DNA from: Lysobacteraceae bacterium UBA6001
GTDB lineage: Bacteria; Pseudomonadota; Gammaproteobacteria; Xanthomonadales; Xanthomonadaceae
Assembly: GCA_002429615.1 (NCBI GenBank)
Contig: DJAN01000185.1
Coordinates: 474 to 8,524, forward strand
Direction: 5' to 3'
DNA: 8,051 nucleotides
A program made the translations under genes and the position numbers. The notes under the pieces were generated by a model. It was not told the DNA's origin, ran no database searches, and saw only the letters and a program-made list of their open reading frames with translations. Numbering within the stretch: the stretch's first letter is position 1; each line of letters begins with the position of its first letter. Positions 1 to 5,633 of this stretch are shown piece by piece.

Positions 1-100
1 GCTCGCCCTGGGCGTGGCGCTGCTGCAGCTGTTCCAGTACGACGTGTTCGTGTCGGCCTGGGCGACGCAATGGCTCCCCTCCCTCTCGCAAGGACTCTGA
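1..100 (+). CDS. C-terminal end of a membrane protein, possibly CcdA/DipZ-like (partial)
   Basis: The reading frame starting at base 2 is open from the left edge to a TGA at 98-100 and encodes the last 32 residues of a protein. These begin with a hydrophobic stretch (LALGVALLQLF), which fits the end of a transmembrane helix, followed by a short amphipathic tail rich in Trp and Leu. Only two bases separate its stop codon from the start of the thioredoxin gene, so the two are almost certainly cotranscribed and perhaps translationally coupled. The next protein has the redox signature of the thioredoxin domain found in DipZ, where it is normally joined to a CcdA-type membrane electron carrier. 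That makes a split CcdA/DipZ membrane subunit the best guess for this fragment. The tail alone is too short to prove the family; that it is a coding C-terminus is fairly certain. Confidence 0.5.
   Translation, partial: LALGVALLQLFQYDVFVSAWATQWLPSLSQGL
90..94 (+). promoter_or_regulatory. Ribosome binding site deciding the thioredoxin start
   Basis: AAGGA lies eight bases before ATG 103 and inside the end of the upstream reading frame. It supports ATG 103 rather than the in-frame ATG at 70, which would add 11 residues ahead of a normal signal peptide. Confidence 0.7.
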
Positions 101-102
101 TC

Positions 103-678
103 ATGCGCAAGCTCGTTCCCGCCCTCACCCTGCTGGCCGCCTGTGTATTCGCCAGCGCCTGCTCGCCGCAGGTGCAGGCCGACCCGGTCGAACCCAGCCA
201 CACCACGCCCGCGCCGATGGCGCCGGATTTCCAGGGCATCGGCGACTGGATCAACTCGCCGCCGCTGTCGCTGCCGCAGCTGCGCGGCAAGGTGGTGCTG
301 GTGGAGTTCTGGACCTACTCGTGCATCAACTGCATCCACGTGCTGCCGCATGTGAAGCAGTGGCATGCCGACTACCACGACCAGGGCCTGGTGGTGGTGG
401 GCGTGCACACCCCCGAATACGCCTATGAGAAGCAGACCCGGAACCTGCAGGCCGCGGTGCAGCGCTTCGGCATCACCTACCCGGTGGCGCAGGACAACGA
501 CTACCGCACCTGGAACGCCTACGGCAACCAGTACTGGCCGGCGCTGTACCTCATCGATGCGGAGGGCCGCATCGTTTACCAGCACTTCGGCGAAGGCGGC
601 TACGCGCAGACCGAAGCGAAAATCCGCCAGCTGCTGGCGGCCCGGCGCGATGATGCGCCTGCCAAGCGCGCACCCTGA
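103..678 (+). CDS. Thioredoxin-family (TlpA/DipZ-like) periplasmic lipoprotein
   Basis: The 191-residue protein is predicted to be an exported thiol-disulfide oxidoreductase. Residues 1-19 form a signal peptide ending in a relaxed lipobox (ASAC), giving a candidate lipidated Cys20; signal peptidase I cleavage after VQA (residues 24-26) is an alternative. A linker rich in Pro and Thr leads to a thioredoxin fold: the beta strand GKVVLVEFW, then WTYSCINC with redox cysteines at 74 and 77, the GVHTPEYAYEK segment near 100-110, and the cis-proline at 146 (WPALYLID). WTYSCINC plus VHTPEY is characteristic of the C-terminal domain of DipZ and related redoxins, which take electrons from a CcdA-like membrane partner. 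ATG 103 was chosen over ATG 70 because AAGGA at 90-94 lies eight bases upstream and the signal peptide then starts correctly. The dehydrogenase gene follows after 19 bp. Confidence 0.9.
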   Translation: MRKLVPALTLLAACVFASACSPQVQADPVEPSHTTPAPMAPDFQGIGDWINSPPLSLPQLRGKVVLVEFWTYSCINCIHVLPHVKQWHADYHDQGLVVVGVHTPEYAYEKQTRNLQAAVQRFGITYPVAQDNDYRTWNAYGNQYWPALYLIDAEGRIVYQHFGEGGYAQTEAKIRQLLAARRDDAPAKRAP

Positions 679-697
679 TCCCCAACGGAGAAACGCC

Positions 698-1528
698 ATG
701 TCAACGAGATGGTTCATCACCGGCAGTTCCCGCGGCCTGGGCCGCGCCTTGGCCGAGGCCGTGCTGCAGGCCGGGCATCGCCTCGTCGCCACCGCGCGTG
801 ACCCGGCGCAGCTGGCCGACCTGGCCGAACGCCATGGCGATGCGGTGCGCGTCGTGGCGCTGGACGTCACCGACGAGGCGGCCGCGCAGCGCGCGGTGCA
901 GGCGGCGACCGAGGCGTTCGGCGGCATCGATGTGCTGGTCAACAATGCCGGCTACGGCAACGTCGATTCGGTGGAGGACACGCCGCTGGCCGACTTCCGC
1001 CGCCAGATCGAGACCAACCTGTTCGGCACGATCATCATGACCAAGGCGGTGATCCCGCTGATGCGCGCGCAGCGCAGTGGCCACATCGTGCAGCTGTCGT
1101 CGGTCGGCGGGCGCATCGGCGCGCCGGGCCGCGCACCCTACTCGGCCGCCAAGTGGGGCGTGGAGGGATTTTCCGAATCGCTCGCGCTGGAGATGGCATT
1201 GATCGGCGTGCACGTCACGATCGTCGAGCCGGGTGGCTTCCGCACCGACTTCGCCGGCGCGTCCACCGAACTGCGCGAGGGGCGCACCGAGTACGACGCG
1301 GTGGTCGGCGCGACGGCACGCCGCCAGCGTGACTACGATGGCCGCCAGCCCGGCGACCCGGCACGCGCGGCGCAGGCGATCCTGGCACTGGCGGCGATGC
1401 CGCAGCCGCCGCTGCGCATCGCGCTGGGCAGCGACGCGGTGCAGGCGATAGCGGCCGCCGACACGAAACGCCTGGAGGAACTGCAACGCTGGCGCGCGCT
1501 CAGCGTCTCGACCGACTTCCCGGCCTAG
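698..1528 (+). CDS. Short-chain dehydrogenase/reductase (classical SDR)
   Basis: The 276-residue protein is a cytoplasmic NAD(P)-dependent oxidoreductase with the full set of classical SDR motifs. The Rossmann dinucleotide motif TGSSRGLG is at residues 8-15, a basic residue after the second strand (ARD, Arg34) suggests NADP(H) preference, and LDVTD is at about 55-59. NNAG is at 82-85, the structural Asn is Asn107, and the catalytic Ser135, Tyr148 and Lys152 lie in LSSVGG and YSAAK. PGGFRTDF at 178-185 closes the active site and is typical of the SDR group annotated as COG4221/COG0300-like oxidoreductases. The start is supported by GGAG at 687-690, seven bases before the ATG. The gene follows the thioredoxin gene by 19 bp, so it is probably in the same transcript, but no functional link is obvious. 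The substrate cannot be read from the sequence. Its stop codon overlaps that of the convergent transporter gene. Confidence 0.92.
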   Translation: MSTRWFITGSSRGLGRALAEAVLQAGHRLVATARDPAQLADLAERHGDAVRVVALDVTDEAAAQRAVQAATEAFGGIDVLVNNAGYGNVDSVEDTPLADFRRQIETNLFGTIIMTKAVIPLMRAQRSGHIVQLSSVGGRIGAPGRAPYSAAKWGVEGFSESLALEMALIGVHVTIVEPGGFRTDFAGASTELREGRTEYDAVVGATARRQRDYDGRQPGDPARAAQAILALAAMPQPPLRIALGSDAVQAIAAADTKRLEELQRWRALSVSTDFPA

Positions 1529-2658
1529 ACCCGCAGCCAGCGCGAAGACGCGGCCACGCCGAGCAGCGCCACCGCCACGCACAGGAACGCGAACACCAGG
1601 CTGGACGCGTGGGCAAGGAAGCCGATCAGCGCCGGCCCGGCGAGCACGCCGGCATACCCGAGCGTGCTCATCGCCGGCACGGCGATGGTTTCCGGCATCG
1701 CCCGCTGGTTGCCCGCCAGCGAGAACAGCACCGGCACGATGTTGGCGCAGCCGATACCGACCAGCGCGTAGCCGCACAGCGCCAGCCACCACGCCGGTAC
1801 CAAGGTCACCAGCGCGAAGCCCACGCTGGCGAGCAGGCCGCCGGCCAGCACCGCGCGCTGGCGGCCCAGGCGCTGCACCACCCCGTCGCCCAGCAGGCGT
1901 GCCAGCGTCATGCTCAGCGCGAACACCACGTAGCCGGCGCCCGCGCGCGACGGCTCGACCCTGCGCACCTCGCTGAGGAACACCGCGCTCCAGTCCAGCA
2001 TCGAGCCTTCGGCCAGGAACACCACGAACGCCAGCACGCCCAGGAACAGCACGAAGCCATGCGGCCATGCCAGCAGCGGACCCTCGTGGTCGATGCGCTC
2101 GCGGTGCCAATGCGGCACGGAGAACACCGCCAGCACGCACAACGCGACCACCGCGCCACCCGCCGCCCACAACGGCGGCACCGCCACCGCCAGCAGCGCG
2201 GTCATCACCGCCGCGCCGCAGAAGCCGCCGATGCTGTAGAAGGCATGGAAGCCGGACATCATCGCGCGCCCCGACGCGCGCTCCACCGCCACCGCCTGCA
2301 GGTTCATCGCGCAGTCCATCGCACCGACGCCGGCCCCGAACAGGAACAGCGTGGCGCCCAGCCACAGCGGCGAGCCGGCCAGCGCGAGCAGCGGCAGGGT
2401 CGCGCACATCACCACCAGTGCGCCGAGCATCACCTTGCGGCAACCCTGCCGTGCGGCCAGCGCACCGGCCGCCGGCATCGCCAGCAACGAGCCCGCGCCC
2501 AAACACAGCAGCACCAGGCCGAGCATGGCCTCGTCCAGCCCCGCGCGCGACTTGGCGAACGGCACGATCGGCGCCCACACGGAGACGGCGAAGCCGGGCA
2601 TGAAGAAAGCGGCGCGGGTGGCGTGCTGTTCGGCGCGCGGGGTGCTGGATGAGGTCAT
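1525..2658 (-). CDS. MFS transporter, YbjJ-like
   Basis: The 377-residue inner-membrane protein has about 12 hydrophobic segments and lacks an N-terminal signal sequence, as expected for a major facilitator. It resembles E. coli YbjJ as I remember that sequence: FFMPGFAVSVWAP at 18-30 in helix 1, the acidic helix-4 region MDCAMNLQAVAVE at 114-126, GFHAFYSIGG at 136-145 in helix 5, and LAEGSMLDWSAVFL at 215-228 opening the second half. A cytoplasmic loop rich in charged and His residues (about 183-192) separates the two six-helix halves. Substrates of YbjJ-like transporters are not well established. The start codon is preceded by AGGA five bases upstream on the coding strand (2664-2667). The gene lies 21 bp after the lacI-type gene and is probably cotranscribed with and repressed by it, which hints at a sugar or related small molecule. 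The 3' end overlaps the SDR stop codon. Confidence 0.85.
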   Translation of the reverse strand: MTSSSTPRAEQHATRAAFFMPGFAVSVWAPIVPFAKSRAGLDEAMLGLVLLCLGAGSLLAMPAAGALAARQGCRKVMLGALVVMCATLPLLALAGSPLWLGATLFLFGAGVGAMDCAMNLQAVAVERASGRAMMSGFHAFYSIGGFCGAAVMTALLAVAVPPLWAAGGAVVALCVLAVFSVPHWHRERIDHEGPLLAWPHGFVLFLGVLAFVVFLAEGSMLDWSAVFLSEVRRVEPSRAGAGYVVFALSMTLARLLGDGVVQRLGRQRAVLAGGLLASVGFALVTLVPAWWLALCGYALVGIGCANIVPVLFSLAGNQRAMPETIAVPAMSTLGYAGVLAGPALIGFLAHASSLVFAFLCVAVALLGVAASSRWLRV

Positions 2659-2679
2659 GGGAATCCTGGGGCGGGCATA

Positions 2680-3720
2680 TCAGGCAGGCGCGCAGGTGGA
2701 GGCGCGCACGATGAGTTCGTGCGGCACCACCACGTCGCGCGGCAAAGGCGGTTCGGGCGCGCAGAGCGCGGCCATCAGCAGGTCGAGGGCGATCGTGGCC
2801 ATCTCGGTGATCGGCTGGCGGATCACGGTGAGCGGTGGCCAGGCGCGGCGCGCGGCGGCGGTGTCATCGAAACCAGCCACGGAAAGCTCGATGGGCAGCT
2901 GCAGCCCGGCCCGCTGCGCGGCCCATTGCGCGCCAACCGCCATGTCGTCGTTGCTGGCGATGATCGCCGTGGGACGGCGGCGCAGCGCGAGCAGGCGGTC
3001 GGTGGCCTCGCAGCCGGAGGCGAAGGTAAAGGCACCGGCCACCACCGTGCCGGCGCGAACCGGCAGCCGGTGCCGGCGCATCGCCGCGCGGAAGCCCTGC
3101 AGGCGTTCGAGGCTGTCGGCATGGTCCATCGGCCCGGTGATGAAGCCGATCTCGCGATGCCCGAGTTCGATGAGGTGCGAGGCCAGCGTATCGGCGGCGG
3201 CGCGGTTATCGATGCGCACGCTGTGCATGCCGGGCATTGGACCAGCGGCGGCGAAGGCGACCGCCGGCAGCTCCAAGCGCGCGAGCACCGCCGCCTCGGC
3301 CAACCGCTCGGCGTAGGGCGGCACCAGCACGAGCGCTTCGGCGCCGGCATCCACGGCCTGTTCGAGCAGCACGCGGGCATCGTCGATCTCGCGCCCCACG
3401 CCCTCGCGCACCACCAGTTGCGAGCCACGCAGGTTCGCCGCATCCAGCGTCGCCAGCAGCACCTCGCTGAGGAACGGCGTGCGTCCGTCGGGGAAGATCA
3501 GTCCCAGCCGGGTGCCGGCCGCCCCCGCCAGACGGCGCGCGGCCAGGTTGGGCACGTAGCCGGTCGCGCGCACCGCCTCGCGCACACGCAGGCGCGTGGC
3601 CTGGCCCACCTTGCCGGTGCCGTTGATGACGTTGGAGACCGTCATCGTCGAGACGCCCGCGCGTTCGGCCACGCTTCGCAGCGTGGCGATACCTGGGCGT
3701 TGGCGCGGACGATGTGGCAT
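2680..3720 (-). CDS. LacI-family transcriptional repressor
   Basis: The 346-residue protein has the complete LacI/GalR architecture. An N-terminal helix-turn-helix spans about residues 12-33 (TLRSVAERAGVSTMTVSNVI), followed by the hinge helix with YVPNLAARRL at 55-64. A periplasmic-binding-protein-like effector domain extends to the C-terminus, with LGLIFPD at 72-78, VRIDNRAAA at 168-176, HREIGFITGP at 188-197, SNDDMAVGA at 256-264 and GFDDT at 283-287. I start it at the ATG complementary to 3718-3720. The frame runs open upstream for another 25 codons, but those residues are outside the family, and the family's conserved N-terminus begins about ten residues after this Met. The Shine-Dalgarno is poor, so the start is slightly uncertain. 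It leads a two-gene operon with the MFS transporter and probably regulates it and itself. The effector ligand cannot be predicted. Confidence 0.93.
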   Translation of the reverse strand: MPHRPRQRPGIATLRSVAERAGVSTMTVSNVINGTGKVGQATRLRVREAVRATGYVPNLAARRLAGAAGTRLGLIFPDGRTPFLSEVLLATLDAANLRGSQLVVREGVGREIDDARVLLEQAVDAGAEALVLVPPYAERLAEAAVLARLELPAVAFAAAGPMPGMHSVRIDNRAAADTLASHLIELGHREIGFITGPMDHADSLERLQGFRAAMRRHRLPVRAGTVVAGAFTFASGCEATDRLLALRRRPTAIIASNDDMAVGAQWAAQRAGLQLPIELSVAGFDDTAAARRAWPPLTVIRQPITEMATIALDLLMAALCAPEPPLPRDVVVPHELIVRASTCAPA

Positions 3721-3925
3721 GCGTCCATGCTGCGGAGGTTTAGCGATAAATTCAACGCCGCCACGTGCCCGGCCGACACCCCGTGGTGACGCCAATCACA
3801 ACCGGCGGCCTGTCCGATTCCCAGCGTCGCGTCGAGCTGGAATAGTGCGCGGGCGCGACCCCGTACCGGACCGGTGCGCCCCCGCGGTAACGCAACACCA
3901 CCATTCCACCCAGACAGAGGAAGTC
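3721..3925. other. Divergent intergenic region between the lacI-type and beta-helix genes
   Basis: This 205-bp non-coding stretch must hold the start signals of two divergent genes. Besides the LacI-like dyad near its left end, it contains nested inverted repeats at 3851-3881, where GGGCGC and GCGCCC flank ACCGG-A-CCGGT, within the leader of the beta-helix gene. I could not identify convincing -35/-10 hexamers on either strand; the AT-rich GGAATAG near 3837-3843 is only a weak -10 candidate for the plus-strand gene. No short gene or RNA gene is recognisable. Confidence 0.6.
3739..3750. promoter_or_regulatory. Candidate LacI-family operator
   Basis: TTTAGCGATAAA is palindromic at 10 of 12 positions around a central CG, the usual centre of LacI/GalR operators. 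It sits in a short AT-rich patch in otherwise GC-rich DNA, 18 bp upstream of the chosen lacI-type start codon, where binding would block transcription of the repressor-transporter operon. The patch could instead be the AT-rich part of the promoter itself. The role is inferred from position and symmetry only. Confidence 0.4.
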
Positions 3926-4825
3926 ATGCGTTCCATCATTGCCTGTGCCAGCCTTGCCGCCATCTTCTCGTTCAATGCCCTGCCTGCCCGCGCCACGGAC
4001 GTCGCGGCCACGGATGTGGCGCCATCCTGCAGCGCGTACATCGACACCCTGCCCTATACGATCAGCGCACCCGGCACCTACTGCCTGCGCAAGGACCTCA
4101 CCTCCAGCGACTACATCGGCGGCGTGGTGGTATACGCCTCCGACGTCACCGTGGACTGCCGCAACCGGAGCATGGCGGTGGCCGCGGGCACGGACCGCAA
4201 CGGCACCACCGGTGTCTACCTGGACATGGGCGTGAGCCGCAGCACCGTGCAGAACTGCAGCCTCAACGGCTTCGACATCGGCGTACGCACGCCGTTCGAC
4301 GGCGTCGACAACGCGGTGCGCAACAACCGCGTCAACCAGTTCATCTCGGCCGGCATCCAGGGCGGCGGCGATGGCTTCCAGGCTGTCAACAACCGCATCA
4401 CCAACGGCCTGTCGCTCTACAACGGCGCCACCGGTATCGACGTGATGGGCAACTTCCTGCAGGGCAGCTCCAGCGGGCAGGTGGTGATGAACAACCTCGT
4501 CGCCGGCCTCAACGGCCTCATCGCCACCGGCATCCGGGTCACCGACAGCGAAGGCCTGCGCGTCATCAACAACCATGTGCAGGCGGTGAAGGGCGTGGCG
4601 CCGAATGGCGCGGCCAGTGGCATGACCTTCAACCGCACTCCGGGGCTGCAGCTGGTCAACAACGCCATCTCCGCGCTGGCCCCGGACCAGGCATTCACGC
4701 CGATGCAATCGGTCACCCAACCGGCGCTGTGCCGCGGCAACAGCATCTACAACAGCTACCAGGCGTCGTTCTATACCTGCGCGCGGACGCTCGACAACGT
4801 CAACGTTGCCACGCCTGCGTACTGA
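3926..4825 (+). CDS. Secreted right-handed parallel beta-helix protein, function unknown
   Basis: The 299-residue protein begins with a clear Sec signal peptide, cleaved after ALPARA (residue 23). The mature part starts with a duplicated ATDVA pentapeptide and then shows repeated short strands each followed by Asn: VQNCSL (109-114), VRNNRV (131-136), VNNRI (154-158), MNNLV (188-192), INNHV (214-218), VNNAI (244-248) and RGNSIY (270-275). The spacing of roughly 22-34 residues makes an asparagine ladder, the hallmark of right-handed parallel beta-helices such as pectate-lyase-like folds. Six cysteines in the mature chain (35, 53, 78, 111, 269, 285) could form disulfides, fitting an extracytoplasmic location. 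No catalytic motif of a known polysaccharide lyase or hydrolase is evident, so an enzyme, a glycan-binding protein and a structural surface protein are all possible. The start has a strong AGAGGAAG Shine-Dalgarno at 3916-3923. The gene appears monocistronic. Confidence 0.8.
   Translation: MRSIIACASLAAIFSFNALPARATDVAATDVAPSCSAYIDTLPYTISAPGTYCLRKDLTSSDYIGGVVVYASDVTVDCRNRSMAVAAGTDRNGTTGVYLDMGVSRSTVQNCSLNGFDIGVRTPFDGVDNAVRNNRVNQFISAGIQGGGDGFQAVNNRITNGLSLYNGATGIDVMGNFLQGSSSGQVVMNNLVAGLNGLIATGIRVTDSEGLRVINNHVQAVKGVAPNGAASGMTFNRTPGLQLVNNAISALAPDQAFTPMQSVTQPALCRGNSIYNSYQASFYTCARTLDNVNVATPAY
3992..4021 (+). repeat. 15-bp imperfect tandem duplication in the beta-helix gene
   Basis: Two adjacent 15-bp copies, GCCACGGACGTCGCG and GCCACGGATGTGGCG, encode ATDVA twice at and just after the predicted signal-peptide cleavage site. 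The two differences are synonymous third-position changes, so the duplication has been kept in frame. Confidence 0.8.
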
Positions 4826-4846
4826 CGACCTGTCGACTCACGCCGG

Positions 4847-4873
4847 GTGCCCGTCATCGCCGATGACGGGCAC
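4847..4873. terminator. Perfect inverted repeat, probable bidirectional terminator
   Basis: GTGCCCGTCATC and GATGACGGGCAC form a perfect 12-bp stem around a 3-base loop (GCC). It lies 21 bp after the stop of the beta-helix gene and 14 bp after the stop of the convergent tetR-type gene, the expected position for a shared transcription terminator. No U-run follows on either strand, so it is not a textbook intrinsic terminator; it could instead act as an mRNA 3'-end stabiliser. Confidence 0.6.
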
Positions 4874-4887
4874 TTCGGCTCCGGCGA

Positions 4888-5508
4888 TCAGTCGCCCAGC
4901 ACGCGCGCGATGGCATGCGCCAGCAGCGCGCGCAGGGTTTCCGGCGCCAGCCCGGGATCGCGCACCGCCCGCATCGCCAGCCCCTCCACCACCACCCGCA
5001 GCAGCAGTGTGCGCTCCCCCAGTGCGGCCTCGTCGATCGCCACCCCACGCGCGACGTCATGCTGTCGCAGCCATTCGCGCACCTTGTCGCTGGTCAGCTG
5101 GTCGTGTCGGCGCAGCACGTCGGCCACCACCGGATCACGCTGCGCTTCGGCGGTGATCTCCGCATACAGCGCCACGCTGGCGATGGCGGTGTCGTGGCCG
5201 CCGAGCGACTCCCCACGCGCCCACTGCTGATAGCTGGCGAGCAGCCCGTCGACCATGTCCGGCGACAGCGGCGTGTGCTCGATCGAGCGCTGATCGGCGG
5301 CAAGCTGGCGCTCGATCAGCGCCAGGATCATCGCGCGCTTGTTCTCGAAATAGCGATAGATCAGGCCCTGGCTGATGCCGGCCTCGGCGGCGATCTGGCT
5401 GATCGACGCGGCATGGAAACCATGGGCGATGAAACAGCGCTGTGCCGCGTCGAGGATGCGTACGCGCTGCGCTTCGGCGCGCGCGCTGGGGGAATCTGGG
5501 GGCGTCAT
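4888..5508 (-). CDS. TetR/AcrR-family transcriptional repressor
   Basis: The 206-residue protein has a TetR-type DNA-binding domain: helix 1 at about residues 16-30 (RILDAAQRCFIAHG), then the helix-turn-helix at 34-54 (ASISQIAAEAGISQGLIYRYF) followed by ENKRAMILALI. The remaining 140 residues are predicted all-helical, as in the ligand-binding and dimerisation domain of the family, and carry no recognisable subgroup motif, so the inducer cannot be named. The start is the only in-frame ATG preceding the conserved domain; its Shine-Dalgarno is weak (GGA shortly upstream). The gene is divergent from the TonB-dependent receptor with 125 bp between their start codons, the classic arrangement for a TetR repressor controlling its neighbour and itself. 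A strong dyad in the gap supports this. Its 3' end faces the beta-helix gene across an inverted repeat. Confidence 0.92.
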   Translation of the reverse strand: MTPPDSPSARAEAQRVRILDAAQRCFIAHGFHAASISQIAAEAGISQGLIYRYFENKRAMILALIERQLAADQRSIEHTPLSPDMVDGLLASYQQWARGESLGGHDTAIASVALYAEITAEAQRDPVVADVLRRHDQLTSDKVREWLRQHDVARGVAIDEAALGERTLLLRVVVEGLAMRAVRDPGLAPETLRALLAHAIARVLGD

Positions 5509-5559
5509 TGTCCGTTTGTGGTGTCCATCAAGGAACGATGGTAATGCACCCGTAAAGAG

Positions 5560-5573
5560 AATGAACGGTCATT
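5560..5573. promoter_or_regulatory. Candidate TetR-family operator
   Basis: AATGA-ACGG-TCATT is a perfect 5-bp inverted repeat with a 4-bp spacer, set in an AT-richer patch about midway between the divergent tetR-type and receptor genes (51 bp before the tetR start and 60 bp before the receptor start). Its size and shape fit operators bound by TetR-family dimers. A second, off-centre pair, GTAAA (5552-5556) and TTTAC (5572-5576), overlaps it. Binding here could silence both genes. The assignment rests on symmetry and position. Confidence 0.5.
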
Positions 5574-5590
5574 TACCTGTCATGGGCAGT

Positions 5591-5603
5591 GCGCAGACTG
5601 CGC
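5591..5603. promoter_or_regulatory. Palindrome in the receptor gene leader
   Basis: GCGCAG-A-CTGCGC is a perfect 6-bp dyad around one base, 30 bp before the receptor start codon. In RNA it could form a 5-bp hairpin with a GAC loop; in DNA it could be a second regulator site. Its function is unknown. Confidence 0.35.
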
Positions 5604-5633
5604 CGGCTTTCACACCACCCGCCCACGGATCCC

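Noticed and set aside
365..697. N-terminal extension of the dehydrogenase frame back to 365
   Set aside because: The extra residues overlap the thioredoxin gene in another frame and are Trp/Thr/Arg-rich nonsense; ATG 698 has a Shine-Dalgarno and precedes the Rossmann motif at the normal distance.
701..2578. Long minus-strand reading frame (625 codons) spanning the dehydrogenase and part of the transporter
   Set aside because: It is antisense to one well-supported gene and out of frame with the other, its translation is low-complexity Arg/Gly/Ala typical of shadow frames in GC-rich DNA, and it has no recognisable domain.
1609..2652. Plus-strand reading frame of 347 codons opposite the transporter
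   Set aside because: His/Arg/Gln-rich composition is the usual complement of a hydrophobic membrane protein in GC-rich DNA; the minus strand has all the transporter motifs.
2719..3789. Plus-strand reading frame of 356 codons opposite the LacI-type gene
   Set aside because: It is a His/Arg/Gln-rich mirror of a clear LacI repressor, with no family features and no convincing ribosome binding site.
3596..3925. Upstream extension of the beta-helix gene frame
   Set aside because: It overlaps the LacI-type gene and would bury the signal peptide; ATG 3926 has a strong AGAGGAAG ribosome site and starts a proper signal peptide.
5516..5546. Possible receptor promoter with TTGTGG and GTAATG
   Set aside because: The spacer would be 19 bp and both hexamers are poor, so I did not call it as a feature.
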